Part shown: positions 22,514-33,240 of the stretch, one piece after another
Layout: every line of letters begins with the position of its first letter
Numbering within the stretch: the stretch's first letter is position 1
From: Eumeta japonica
Lineage: Eukaryota; Arthropoda; Insecta; Lepidoptera; Psychidae
Assembly: GCA_005406025.1 (NCBI GenBank)
Contig: BGZK01000285.1
Coordinates: forward strand, 248,001 to 312,000
Length of the DNA stretch: 64,000 nucleotides
Direction of reading: 5' to 3'
Made by a program: the position numbers and the translations under genes
The notes under the pieces: generated by a model
Told to the model about the DNA's origin: nothing
Databases searched by the model: none
Seen by the model: only the letters and a program-made list of their open reading frames with translations

Positions 22514-22880
22514 ATTTGATCAGATTTAGGTTGATCCCCTAAGATTCTTAGATTTGTCCCAGCAACGCATACGTAACGACCGCCTTTGCCCGATATTCTA
22601 TTGACAGCGAAGTCAATAGCTGTTAATTTGCCTGTAACAGTATTGGTGAGGCCATCTGCAAGATCTATATTAACCTTTATCATTCATTTTGCACCTATTT
22701 CTAATAATGAATTGTTTGGAAGCACATATGTTTGTTGGGTTCATAATTTAAAAATTGTTTTCAAAGCTTTTACTTTCATTAAAACATTTGGTTCACCAAC
22801 ACAATACCAATCGCCTTCGAATAAGCTCTTTTCGAGTTCACAGTTGCTAGTGCTCGCTCGTTGTGGTCGTCAACGTCCCG
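22514..22880 (-). pseudogene. Helitron helicase C-terminal fragment, inverted
   Basis: On the minus strand, FEGDWYCVGEPNVLMKVKAL precedes INIDLADGLTN- and VTGKLTAIDFAVNRI-like sequence. This is the D-G-L-x-N-G-x-x-G-x-L region of Pif1/Helitron helicases, which also appears in the other copy (GLVNGAIGHITEI, about 63421). It faces the plus-strand helicase piece head to head. The junction near 22514 contains TTGATCATTTGATCA, a short palindrome, suggesting a fold-back or inversion event rather than two independent insertions. Confidence 0.6.
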
Positions 22881-22939
22881 ATTAGTAGAATATATTTTAA
22901 TAAAAAATTAAAAAATGGCGAGGTAATAAAAATTGTTTA

Positions 22940-24490
22940 GCTGAATAAAAAACAAGAAAAATCTGAATGGCGTTTGACTAGAGCTATCCTTGCAGAAGCT
23001 TACGGTGTAGTTGAAAAGTTTGTCACTGAAAATGATGTCTACCAAAAAATTCTTTTTTTTTTTTTTTAATTTTATATGACATGTTTATCAAACGTTCAAG
23101 AAAATAACTAGCAACATTTTACAAATTTCAGTTTAATACCAAACCATTTCTAAGCGATTGCTAAAAAACTTTGCTAAAGACCTTTGCATAATATCTTTTA
23201 AAGATCAAGCTTTTGTAAAACCATTTAAGTTTATATAAAGAATTAAATTGAAAAACTTAATATTTTAGATGTCGCTGCATGTATTTTGCATGAATAAATA
23301 CGTAAAATTCAATGCTGAAAGTTACCAGATCAGATTAGAACAAAAAATTTAATAGACAGTAAATTTGCTTGTCCAGATAAGAGAAAGAACGTTGTCAAAA
23401 AAATATAAAATTCCAGAAACATTGTTAATTTTTTATAGAAAATTGGTGTCTAGCGAAAATAATCGACGGCTAATTAAATCGTTTCCAGAAGATCTGAGTT
23501 TTGCTATTTCTAAAATTATTGAAATATATTTGTTTTGGTTTGACGTCAAAGAGTTTAACCGACAGTCAAAAAAATATTCAACACTGTTAATCGGTACCGT
23601 CATTGCTACAGTTGCAGCACATTAGAAAGCCATCGACGTAATGACGAGCAGCGAGAACGAGCGCGAGAATTTGCCGCTCGTGCCGTCCGCGCTCGACCGT
23701 CACGGCGTCCAATGCACGGTGGCCGACATCATCGCTCTACAAGCACCCACAACAACGAGCCGCCGCGCGTCTGCGCACCTGCAGTGCCTGCCTACTCGCT
23801 GACCCGCAAGAGCGCGCTCGGCCGCGCGTCGCTGGAAGAGCGCTTTTTGCACAACAAGAACGAATGCATACGGCGCTTCCGTTTTAACAGTTTATTCGAC
23901 CAACTCAAGAGAAGAGTACCCGCGACGCGTGATAAGGAGTGCGTTCTCAAACAATGATCTTATGCGAGGTGGTGAGTCTCTGCCGGCGCCTGAAGGGCAA
24001 CATTCGCGTCTTGTGAACAAACCAAAATTTGTCCAGAAGATATTATAAGACTACCTGAATCGTACACTGGAGTTGCATTTGACACCTACGATCGCTTCAA
24101 AGAAACAACAATTGGTAAGGACAAGCTCCATGATACTGTAAGCAATTTTTTTTTTAATAAAAATAGTATCGTTGGTGAAGAAGCAGCTGAAAATTAAAAT
24201 GCGGGAGCCGAATGTTCAGATTGAAAGTGATATTGTTGGTGAAGAAGCTGAAAATTAAATCGCACATTAAATATCGATGTGAGCAATGTTTCCGCATCAC
24301 GATCCCGTAAAAATAGGCAGAGTTTTGATATTGTCACCCATGAAGAGAAGAGAAACAGCGACCGCACACAACCTACACGTGAACTGTTTCTTTCAACTGT
24401 TTATAAAGTGAAGTTAAAAGTTAATGTGATTCCGTTGTTTATTACAACAACAATTGCGACAAGTATAATAATTCAATTCAATTCATAAAA
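22940..24490 (+). pseudogene. Probable second relic of the FEN1-like/CXC family (N-terminal part)
   Basis: Three islands follow in order. The segment IPETLLIFYRKLVSSENNRR with SFPEDLSFAISK (23416-23520) parallels LPPTWQTFMQALFSAKN... of the first pseudogene. LPESYTGVAFDTYDRFKETT with GKDKLHDTV (about 24050-24140) recalls the GKDTLHDTV motif I associate with the same multicopy family. RSRKNRQSFDIVTHEEKRNS (about 24300) is a basic linker. Stops and shifts are frequent, and a CpG-rich block (23640-23957) lies between the islands. The family assignment is from memory of its motif order; no nuclease or CXC part is present here. Confidence 0.4.
23640..23957 (+). other. CpG-rich block of uncertain origin
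   Basis: A sharp composition change to CpG-rich sequence within AT-rich DNA. Two overlapping frames are open: one from ATG 23641 (ENERENLPLVPSALDRHG) and one from 23712 ending LEERFLHNKNECIRRFRFNS. Neither is recognised. It could be a fragment of a CpG-rich retrotransposon like the one at 3.8-9.7 kb or an exon of a host gene. Confidence 0.3.
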
Positions 24491-25406
24491 GTATGCAATT
24501 TTTCATCAATGATTTCTTATGACGTATCACGTAAAATTATCGCACGTAAACCGACTTTTTTTTTAAGAGATAAAAACTATTTTTTTGAATATCTTACTAC
24601 TCTACTGATAAATTCTAAAATATAACCAGTTGTTTTCTTTAAAAAATAACGTCGATCATTGCAAATTCTATCAAAATCGATTGGTAATTGGTGGTGGATT
24701 AATGAAATATTAAAAAAAAGTTTCCTCAAAAATGTTAGGCACTCGGTCATCTATTTTTGTTTAGAAAACTGTGTCGGATGCCATAAAGCAAACCAAACCA
24801 AACTACGTATTCCAAAGATATTGTAGTTGAGAAATAAATAAAATTTGCGATTCTTTAATAATAAAATTATATTTTTGAGCTCGGAGAACTTGAAAAAACA
24901 ATAAAATCGATCTTTTAAGCATAATGAGCTCAATCATTTAATGCTCTTTTATTCTTAATAGCTTGAACTAGAAAGTAGAAAGAATTTTCAGGGACAGCCT
25001 GAAGGGTCTATATGTGTCAAAATTTTAAGCTCAAAAATATCGTTATGTCGATAAATATCCTAGCGGAACGTTTCAGGGATGGTTTTGCAAACTTTTTTTT
25101 CAATAGAAAATTATGCATGAATTCTATTTAAAAAAATAACAATATTAAATTTTAAAAAAATGTTAAAATGTTGAGGATTTTAATACACATTTTTATAACG
25201 AGAACCTGAGTAATATAGAAAAAAACTTAAAAGATATAAAATATATAATAAAAAGTGGCCAAGAGCACGTCGAACCATGTTCATTATAGGGTTGCGAAGC
25301 CACTATTACAAAGAATTATCTGTTTTTCATATTTTTTTACATGCGGTTTAGAAAATAAATGGGGGACACAATTTCTGCAATTTTCGGAGCAATTATTTCC
25401 GAAATT
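24491..25406. other. AT-rich stretch, nothing recognised
   Basis: Short open frames on both strands have low-complexity composition and no motif I recognise. No inverted or tandem repeat stands out. Confidence 0.4.
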
Positions 25407-25414
25407 ATTCATAA

Positions 25415-28232
25415 TAGAGTTGCCACGAATAGTGATTTCGCCGAATACCGAATATCCAATGTTCGGCAACGCTGTCGGCCGGAGCGCCGACTATTCGGCC
25501 GCCGAATATTCGGTATAAAGTACATGCTAATCGAGCGCGTAAAGAATAATACGACAGGTTGCGACATATCTGCAACATGCGCGGGCGGTGTGAGGCTATT
25601 TGACTGTTTCAATAGCGAGTAAAACACGCCACGGCACGCATTGTCAGATTAATATAAATAACAAATTAAGTAAAACATTACGATTTTGTAGAAAAGTTTG
25701 TTCGTTAGTTCTTTTTCAATCGTTTGTTCATTACAAAATGTCACCAATTAATAAAAAATCGGCCATATGGGAATATTATGAGATTTGTAGTGAAAATAAT
25801 AAACTGGCCAATTGTTTGTTGTGTAGTAGCAAGATTTCAAGAGGTGGAGAAGGAAAGAAAGCAAGTAAGTAAAAACTTGAATTAATTTAACAACTCGTTC
25901 ACACGATACCTACGAAATCTTTATGTTTTACGATTCGTCAAAAAGTGACCATTTTTGACGAAACGTGATTTGAGACCTGTCCGTCACTTTTCACGATTTG
26001 TTATTGTATGAATATGGGCATTTAAAAACTTTAAAAAGCATTACCGCCGTTAAAAAAAAGAACAATACGTAAAAAAGACAGCATCGGCGTGTGAAAAAGT
26101 TGTAAGACGTTAAGGTAAATCGTTATAAGTGAATAAATAAATAATTAATCTTCAAGTAGTTTCGTTTTTTGTAGTGGATAAAAAATGTTAGTGCATAACT
26201 CAGTTAGCTACTTGTAATTCACTTTAATTTTTTTTTTTCAGCTACAACTTCTTTAAAAAACTATCTGAAATCCAAACATTCTGAACAGTACGCTCCTTTA
26301 ACTGATGTTCTCTCGACAAGTGGCAGCAAATAAGGGCGGTACTTCTACTTCCTCCGATTCCAAGATACCTGCAGTACCTGGAACGTCCAGATCAAGAGAC
26401 CGACAGCTAACCCTAAAGGAAACATCTGAAAGGAAATTGCTATGGGACATTAATGTTCCAAAATCAATAAAATATCACTACTTGATAGGTGAAATGATTG
26501 CTTTAGACAACGAACCATTATCACTTGTTGAACGGGTCGGATTTCACAGGCTTATGGCAGCCGCTGTGCCCCATTATAGAGTACCTGGTCAAATTTACGT
26601 GACCGAAAAAGTTGTTCCTGATATATACAACAGAATTTGGTCTAAAATAGAAGCCAGTATTTCGCAGGCAACAGCAGTATCAGTGACATCTGATATATGG
26701 ACATGTCAGCACAACAACGAGAGCTTTTTGAGCTTCACTGCGCACTGGATATCTCCATATTTCAATCTGGAACATGGCGTTTTAGCTATGAAACCGTTTC
26801 CCAGCTCACATTCTGGTACCAATATTGCAAAGAAACTCAATGCTATTACAGAAAGATGGAATACTCCTAAAAGCAAGGTTCATTTACTTGTCCACGATAG
26901 TGGGGCTTATATGATAAAAGGTGCGCGAGATGCAGGATACGATTCAGGCAGGTGTTTTATTCATTCATTGCAACGAGCTAAAGAGGAATCTCTTAAATCT
27001 CAACCAGAAGTACTACAGATGATAGCTGCAGCTAGACGAATTCTTACCCATTTTAACTATTCAGGCTTAGCAGAGCAGAAACTTAAATCCATTCAACAAG
27101 AACTTAACTTGCCTAACCACCAACTAGGACAAGATGTGAGCACACGCTGGAATTCTACATATTATTTAATGGAGCGATTATTGAGAACTAAAGCGAGCTG
27201 TATCCTCGTATATAACAGATCATGAAACTTTAAATAATCGAACACATGCTCAATGGGAACTAATGAAACAATGTATCAAACTTCTCAAACCATTCGAAGA
27301 GATTACAAAAATAACCACCAGCTCAGGTATCTCCTGCATCTCTGAAGTGTTTCCACATGCAGTTACTTTATAAAAATATCCAGGAAAGGCAGAGACAGCT
27401 GAGAGAGTACCAAATTTAGTGACAATGAGATCTTCACTACAAGCCGAGCTTGAAAAGCGATTTAATTTTAATGAAAACAACAAATATCTGGTCGCTACGT
27501 TTCTTGATCCACGCTTCAAAACAAGTTTCCTAGGTGTTATTCAAGCAGAAAGAGCAAGACAAAAAATTCTTCTAGAACCTCTGAAACTAAGTTGTAATGA
27601 TGATGAGTCTAGTAGTACCGATGACGATTCTTCTCCACGTCGTAAGAAAAGAAACTTGAACGAAAATGATGTCATTTGAAATACATGACAATTTTTGGAA
27701 CTGCTTTGAGGAAGTCGCTAAAGATAATATGCGAAATAGTAATGATGAGGAGAACGTGGAGACGAATAATGTGGCAAATGAGATGGATTTTTATTTGAAA
27801 TCAATTCGCCTAGATCGGAAAGCTGATCCTTACTAGTGGTGGTCAGCAAATGAAAAACAATACCCAAACCTCTCGAAATTTGCTAAAGTTTATCTTTCTT
27901 CTCCAGGGAGTAGCGTGTTTAGTGAGAGATTGTATTCTGAAGCTGGTATTATTTACGACGAAAAGCGTAATAGTTTACAACAATCTAATGTTGAAAAGCT
28001 TGTTTTTATCCATCACAACTTACCGCTGATGAATTTTACTTATTAAAATATTTTAATTTGATAATAAATAAATAAATACAAGTCTTGATTAATATGATGT
28101 GTCTTTTTTCCATGATTTGGTATTCGGCATTCGGCCGAATAGTACTTATTATTCGGCTGAATACCGAATAACAATCAAAGTGGCTGAATAGGCCGAATAC
28201 CGAATAGTAGCTGAATATTCGTGACATGTCTA
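25415..28232 (+). mobile_element. ZBED-type hAT transposon with imperfect TIRs (2,818 bp)
   Basis: The ends are TAGAGTTGCCACGAATA (25415-25431) and TATTCGTGACATGTCTA (28216-28232); 14 of 17 positions pair. The flanking octamers ATTCATAA (25407-25414) and ATTCACAT (28233-28240) agree at 6 of 8, consistent with an aged TSD. Each end has a cluster of CCGAATA/TATTCGG words (about 25440-25515 and 28125-28210), probably subterminal transposase-binding sites. The interior is one spliced transposase gene. Confidence 0.8.
25738..28046 (+). pseudogene. ZBED-like hAT transposase, two exons, lightly damaged
   Basis: Exon 1 (25738-25864) encodes the first half of a BED zinc finger (ENNKLANCLLCSSKISRGGE). 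A 377-bp intron (25865-26241, GTAAGT to TTTTTCAG) joins in phase to TTSLKNYLKSKHSEQY, which supplies the His pair. A frameshift follows near 26310. The 306-codon ORF from 26305 has VTSDIWTCQHNN (first Asp, residue 130), VHDSGAYM (Asp 198), CFIH (CxxH, 217-220) and STRWNSTYYLMERL. The 3' part (27220-28046), after another shift, has FLDPRFKTSF and the dimerisation domain YPNLSKFAKVYLSSPGS, with a TAG at 27834-27836. A few lesions only: a relatively recent hAT copy. Confidence 0.82.
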
Positions 28233-28334
28233 ATTCACATAATCAGAAATATTACATAGAAACCTCAATATTTTTAAACGAACTGTCGAAATATATGTCA
28301 CTCGTTGATGTTTGCTGAAAAAAAAATTATTTCA

Positions 28335-28553
28335 GATTCAGTTACATGGTGTGCCAGGTGTGCCCCCCTAGAAATATATATTTATTTTTCTTATTTAACC
28401 ACCAAACTAAGTAGCGGTGTAAACAAGACACCTACACTACAAATTTCATCATTATGTGTCTTAAAGTTTTTGAGTAAAATGCCTTTAACATACGGACGGA
28501 CATGACGAAGCTATGAGAGTTCCGTTTTTGCCATTTTGTCTCGGAATCCTAAA
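28335..28553. repeat. Insect-type short interspersed repeat (ACGGACGGACATGACGAAG motif)
   Basis: The 3' part, ACGGACGGACATGACGAAGC followed by GAGAGTTCCGTTTTTGCCAT and ending near TCCTAAAAAA, resembles a short repeat I recall as common in insect genomes, probably the tail of a LINE or SINE. No coding content. The left border is uncertain. Confidence 0.4.
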
Positions 28554-28659
28554 AAAGACTGACTTTTACGACAATAAGTTTAAGTTGCAAAGATGCGCTA
28601 ATATTTATACACTCGACAATATACCGCAATAAAACTAATGCTTGTATGAACGAAAACAT

Positions 28660-28880
28660 TTATTCTCTTTGCGATAAAGTTTCTAACATTTTAAAATAAC
28701 AGTATTTTACATCGAATTCCATATCGTACCAGTAATTGATTGCTATACAGCCATGACTTTGTTTGACGTGATGAAACCATAAACTAGGTATATATAAACA
28801 ATCTCCTTTGTTTATACGAACATGATAGGAATGCACATTTTGATATTCAGGATAACTTTCTAAGTCCGGCATCAATGGAT
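28660..28880 (-). CDS. JMJD7: JMJD7, terminal coding exon (JmjC hydroxylase, distal Fe-binding His)
   Basis: On the minus strand an acceptor (TTGTTTCAG, AG at 28881-28882) precedes a 221-bp exon ending at TAA 28660-28662. It encodes [20 protein letters not shown], then [20 protein letters not shown] and [20 protein letters not shown]. These closely follow the C-terminus of JMJD7, a 2-oxoglutarate/Fe(II) oxygenase reported as a (S)-3-lysyl hydroxylase of DRG GTPases; the histidine in WFHHV is the distal iron ligand. The exon begins with two bases that complete the codon started by the exon at 35573-35770, giving V-D-P-L in frame. No stop or frameshift: probably a live host gene. The preceding intron is 6.7 kb. 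Confidence 0.85.
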
Positions 28881-28882
28881 CT

Positions 28883-29480
28883 GAAACAATTTGACAGGGT
28901 ATTTGAACAGTTATACATATTCAGCAAAAACTTGTTATAGTCAAAAGAAAATATGTTAAGCGATCAAACACAGACACTATAATCACAATGGTGAAACGGT
29001 TGTTAGCAGCTTCCAACCCCCACTGCACTAGCACACAAGGGCTTAACGTCCAAACCCTTCAATTTGGAATAAAAACATTATGAGAAGGTATACGCATACT
29101 TAAGCAGTGGCGTAATTAAGAACTTGATATAACACGATATTTGATCATTTAATAACGTTTCTGTTTTAAAATTAATGGGAGTTGATTTTGTCATTAAATA
29201 TGTATTTATATAGGGTCGGGGAAAAAGTGTTTTTGTATTTTATAAACAAGTTCAAGATATTTTTTTATCATATTTTATTCCTATGCAATTATATGTGGGA
29301 TTGCTTTATCGAAATGCACGGGATTGTTCTTAATAAACTTTTATTTAATAATCAACAGTCGTTACATCGTGTTCAAAAGACAAACGTCATCATTCTTGTC
29401 ATCTGTCTATTTTTTTCACAGTCCCTAATGTCGCCAGTTAATGAATGACATTATAACAAAAATATAAAAGACTTAATTTC
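28883..29480. other. JMJD7 intron, 3' part, with a mariner-end-like word
   Basis: Mostly AT-rich. At about 29207-29245 the sequence TATAGGGTCGGGGAAAAAGT resembles the TIR of the small mariner at 32057-32739, so a solo mariner end may lie here. The 88-codon ORF at 29182 is composition-driven and runs through that TIR-like word, so I do not call it a gene. Confidence 0.35.
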
Positions 29481-31160
29481 TAAAAGCACGATAACGGTAT
29501 TCCCACACGGCTACGCTGACTGCTCATCTGCCCCAGATGAGACATTTCACGCAAAACCCACGGCTTCATGATGTCAGCGGAACTAGTTGAGTTGATGAAG
29601 CCTTCTGCAAACCCAATCTTACGTCCAGCGTATCCATCATTTCTTTTCGTTATGACTTCATACGGTCCTAGATATTTTGGGTACAGTTTGCATGCTTGGG
29701 AAATGGCGTCTTCTTGATTGTAACAACATCTCCAGGTTCGTATGGTATTGGTTCTCTTCTCTTCTTTTTGTTTTCTTCTATTTTCTTTATAGATTTTCTT
29801 GCTTTCTCTCTTAGTTCGTGTTTTTCATAGCTTTATCTTGAATATTTTCTTTTCTAATTTTCACGAGTTCTTCACCTTTATCTCTAATGTAATAAACAGG
29901 ATGCAGCTGGTCGTTTTTAGGGCATCGTTACAGCAGAACGGATCCATATCCGTCTGCGTCAGCGTCTGTGTCCACTTTTGTATCTATCAGGGTTGTAGGA
30001 TTCGTAAAAGAGGTGAGCTAATAAGTACATTTTTCGGTTTTAGAAAAGCTTCTTCACATTTTTGATCAAAATTAAAAACTGAGTCTTAACAGGTCCCTCA
30101 TCGGTTTAGCAACCAACGAGCAATCGCGGATAAACTTTCTAAAATATTCTGTAATCCAAGGAATGATTGGATGGATTTAATATTTTAAATTTTCTTTAAA
30201 TTTGAAACTGCTTTGATCTTTTTTTGATGGACGAATTTCATTGTCCCCGATTATGTAACTCACACTCTCAATAATTTCCTTTAATGACGTTTTTTCCAAT
30301 TAAATTGTAGTCCAAATTCTTCAGCTCTTTTCAGTACTTTCTTTATCTTATTTAGTGCTTCTTCTTCTGTTTTCGTAGACGTGATCAAATCGTCGAAGTA
30401 GGCTAACACAATGCCATCGTTGATGCAGTCGTGAAAAATGTCGTTGATAAACGCTGAAAAACTAAAGGTACAATATACAAGCCGAAAGACATATTCAGAA
30501 ATTCCAATTGAACTTGGGGCGTCATAAAGGAAGTGTACTTCTGACTATCCTTGTGGACCTTCGCATGCAAAAATTCATTTTTAAGTTGAGTATTGTAAAA
30601 TTTGCGCTTCTTTCAGCTAATCGATTTGATCTTTGATCAATGGTAATAGGAATCTTTTTTTAATTATATTTTTATTTATACGACGGTAATGAACACATAC
30701 TCATATAAGACCCATCTTTTTTATGCGCTAAGAGAGTCGGACATGCTAAGTCATATTTACTAGATTTAATTATTCCTTTCTTCAGCAGTCATCAATTTAT
30801 CTGGTAAGAACTTCTGTTATCAGCGGTGATAAGCAACTTGGGCTTTGAAAAATCGATGCTTCGTCGGTAAGCAAATTTCTCAATTAAACGTTAGTTTTTT
30901 TCTTTTCTGTATAGCTTTCTATAATCTTCTTTATTTCAGTCGAGTATTTAGAATCTTTTACGTAGCATATTGTAGCATCGAGTATTGTATCTTCTCCGAG
31001 AATATTCGATCTTTAATGTGTTCCCAATTGAGTCAACTGGAATGATATTATCGTCTAAAATGTCATCAAGATGACAAGATGGATGGTAGAATTATTACAA
31101 CAAATAAACGATCTACGTAAGTGGCATTTGTGGCAATACGCACAGGAAAACCCCCACAGA
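29480..31160 (-). mobile_element. Gypsy (Ty3-like) retrotransposon relic
   Basis: Minus-strand remnants occur in Pol order: RT with KVHKDSQKYTSFMTPQVQLE (about 30560-30500), an intact YFDD active site at 30400-30389 followed by LITSTKTEEEALNKIKKVL, then EYFRKFIRDCSLVAKPMRDL (about 30140-30095) at the RT-RNase H boundary. Most RNase H and integrase sequence is missing. KLYPKYLGPYEVITKRNDGY (about 29690-29630) from the integrase C-terminus comes next. Many stops. No LTR pair recognised. The relic lies within the JMJD7 intron in the same orientation as the gene. Confidence 0.72.
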
Positions 31161-32054
31161 AAGGAAAACTGTGCGTGAACATTAACAAATGGGGTATACG
31201 ATTTTCATTGGTTTGACAGTCCAATAAGTCTTAAGGATAACAATGTCCGAAATGAACTGTACGAAAATGAAGATCATAATATTAAAAATGCTGTTTCTTT
31301 TCTAATATTTATAAATAATTTTTTCATTTTTTACTAATTATAATTACGTATTAATTGAAAAAAATGATAGGTATTTTTAAGATAACGAGATTTTAATTAC
31401 TTATTTATACTAATTTTCCCCATTTGCATTTTTATATATTTTGTCATTTGTACCTAGACAATAGATAAGCATTAAAAAAAAAATAATTTCAATATACAAG
31501 TTTTAATAATTTTCTACAAGATTAGTTCTCAAATTGAAACTTTTATTATATTTTTATTTAACTTTTTGATATGTTTCCTAGAAATTTTGCAATCAGTAAG
31601 TGCATTTTGAATTTATTTCTTGAAATTTACAGCTTATTGTTGAGGTACGTATTATTCCACTTTTTCGGACTGAATAAAAGAATCACGTTTTTGTCGAACA
31701 ATGCGAATAAATTTTATAACTTATACGATTTTATCAAATGCTTTTTTTATGGTCTAACATGTAATAATTAGGAAACATAATCTCGTGATAACGTCATATT
31801 CATATCATATCATAGCTACCGATCTGGGACAATGCAGCAGGGAATTCGTTAGATATTATAAAGACTGAATAACATCAATCATTATTAAACATTTGAACAA
31901 AAGTGATCTATGTATGTATTGAATAACAAAAATGCTTAAATATAGCAAGTTGTCGGTAACAGACAGGTTAATCGGTGCAGTATTTTTGTCAGACAAAATA
32001 TTTTTCGAATTTTTATTTCTTATTAAATTAGCTTGTAAAATGTGTTAATACAAG
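31161..32054. other. JMJD7 intron, AT-rich, nothing recognised
   Basis: Very AT-rich with short random open frames. No repeat border or coding motif recognised. Confidence 0.4.
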
Positions 32055-32056
32055 TA

Positions 32057-32739
32057 TTAGGTGGAGGAAAAGGTTTTTTCATATTTTATAAATAAAAATT
32101 TACAGTAAAATTTCTTTTGTTGTGCTGTTTGTATCTGGCTAGTTTTGGTACCATAAAATAGATAGCATTTTAAAAAAAGAAAAATAAAAGTAAAAACGGT
32201 AGCCATCATTTTTCTGTCCACCAAAATGAGTGAATCTAACGTAGAAATTCGACACATTTTGAAGTTTTATTACAAAAATGGGGAAAATGCGACGCAAGCT
32301 GCGAAAAAAATTATAACGTTTATAGACCTAATGAAGAAACAGTAAAAATAGCACAAAATTGATTCAAGCGTTTCCGTCCGGTAATTTTGATGTGAAAGAT
32401 GAACCTCGCTCTGGTCGACCTGTTACAGATAAAATCGATACTATTTTAGAAACAGTACAGCAAGATCGGCATAATTGTTCTTACGACAAAGCTAAAGAAA
32501 TGAGGACTGACCACAAAACAGAAAAAAGCTGGATATACAAAAAAAACTCAATACTTGGGGTTCCTACTACTCGTCGCAGTTTTTTGATCAGACGTTCCAA
32601 AATTTCTACAGCAGTGGGATTATATAAAAGAGCGACAAATTGTTGAACAAAATGACATATATTTACATTTAAATGAAATATGATGACAAATTATCTTGAA
32701 TTTGTATATAAATAGGAAAAAACCTTTTTCCCGACCTTA
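32057..32739 (+). mobile_element. Internally deleted mariner element (683 bp)
   Basis: The left end TTAGGTGGAGGAAAAGGTTT (from 32057) pairs with the right end, whose inverse begins TAAGGTCGGGAAAAAGGTTT (to 32739). TA dinucleotides flank both sides (32055-32056 and 32740-32741), the mariner target. The interior starts with the transposase N-terminus (SESNVEIRHILKFYYKNGEN, from ATG 32226), then SGNFDVKDEPRSGRPVTDK and DHKTEKSW near 32380-32530. The catalytic domain is missing and only a short C-terminal-like stretch (RQIVEQNDIYL, about 32633) remains. It is a deletion derivative that could have moved only with help from a full element. Confidence 0.82.
32226..32640 (+). pseudogene. Mariner transposase N-terminal DNA-binding fragment
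   Basis: ATG 32226 opens the paired helix-turn-helix region of a mariner transposase. Frameshifts occur at about 32310 and 32350. The linker motif GRPVTDK, the mariner equivalent of the GRPR-like hook, is at about 32410-32430. The D-D-D catalytic core is deleted, so no active enzyme can result. Confidence 0.7.
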
Positions 32740-32741
32740 TA

Positions 32742-33240
32742 TGTGTTCAACAAGACAGAAAAACTCATGTATTCTACATGTTTCGATTATGCTCATTTGA
32801 AAACGCGGCACTTTCGGGAAAAGTCATAGAGAGAAAGTTTGGTACACTCGCTATGGGATTTTTAACTATGTTTTAAATACAATAATTATGATTTAAACTC
32901 GTGCCTATTTTCTAGAAGGGTAGGTAGAGACTACAGATTTTCACATGGTACATTTACAGATCTCTTGCTTCACTGACATTCATCAATCTTTTGGTGCAAG
33001 CTCGTCGATATCAGGTGCTTAAAATTTGCGCCTATTTTAAAATGCAGCCAATTTTATTACAGTAGATTTTCTAGACCCAACCTTACCGACCTTTACACCA
33101 CTCATTCACTTTATGGATTTGTTTTGTTAGTCTACTTTAATTCATTCTTTCCATGTTTTAAAATAAACAACAGTATCAAAAAATTGTTCTAACAATGTAT
33201 ACTTATGTTCACTGCTTAGGTAATTTACATTAGGTTAAAT
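32742..33240. other. JMJD7 intron, nothing recognised
   Basis: AT-rich sequence between the mariner and the hAT relic. No coding motif or repeat border recognised. Confidence 0.35.

Noticed and set aside
29182..29448. 88-codon hydrophobic ORF in the JMJD7 intron
   Set aside because: It spans a mariner-end-like word and AT-rich DNA; composition explains the open frame.
29799..30065. 88-codon plus-strand ORF
   Set aside because: It lies opposite the Gypsy integrase/RNase H relic on the minus strand.
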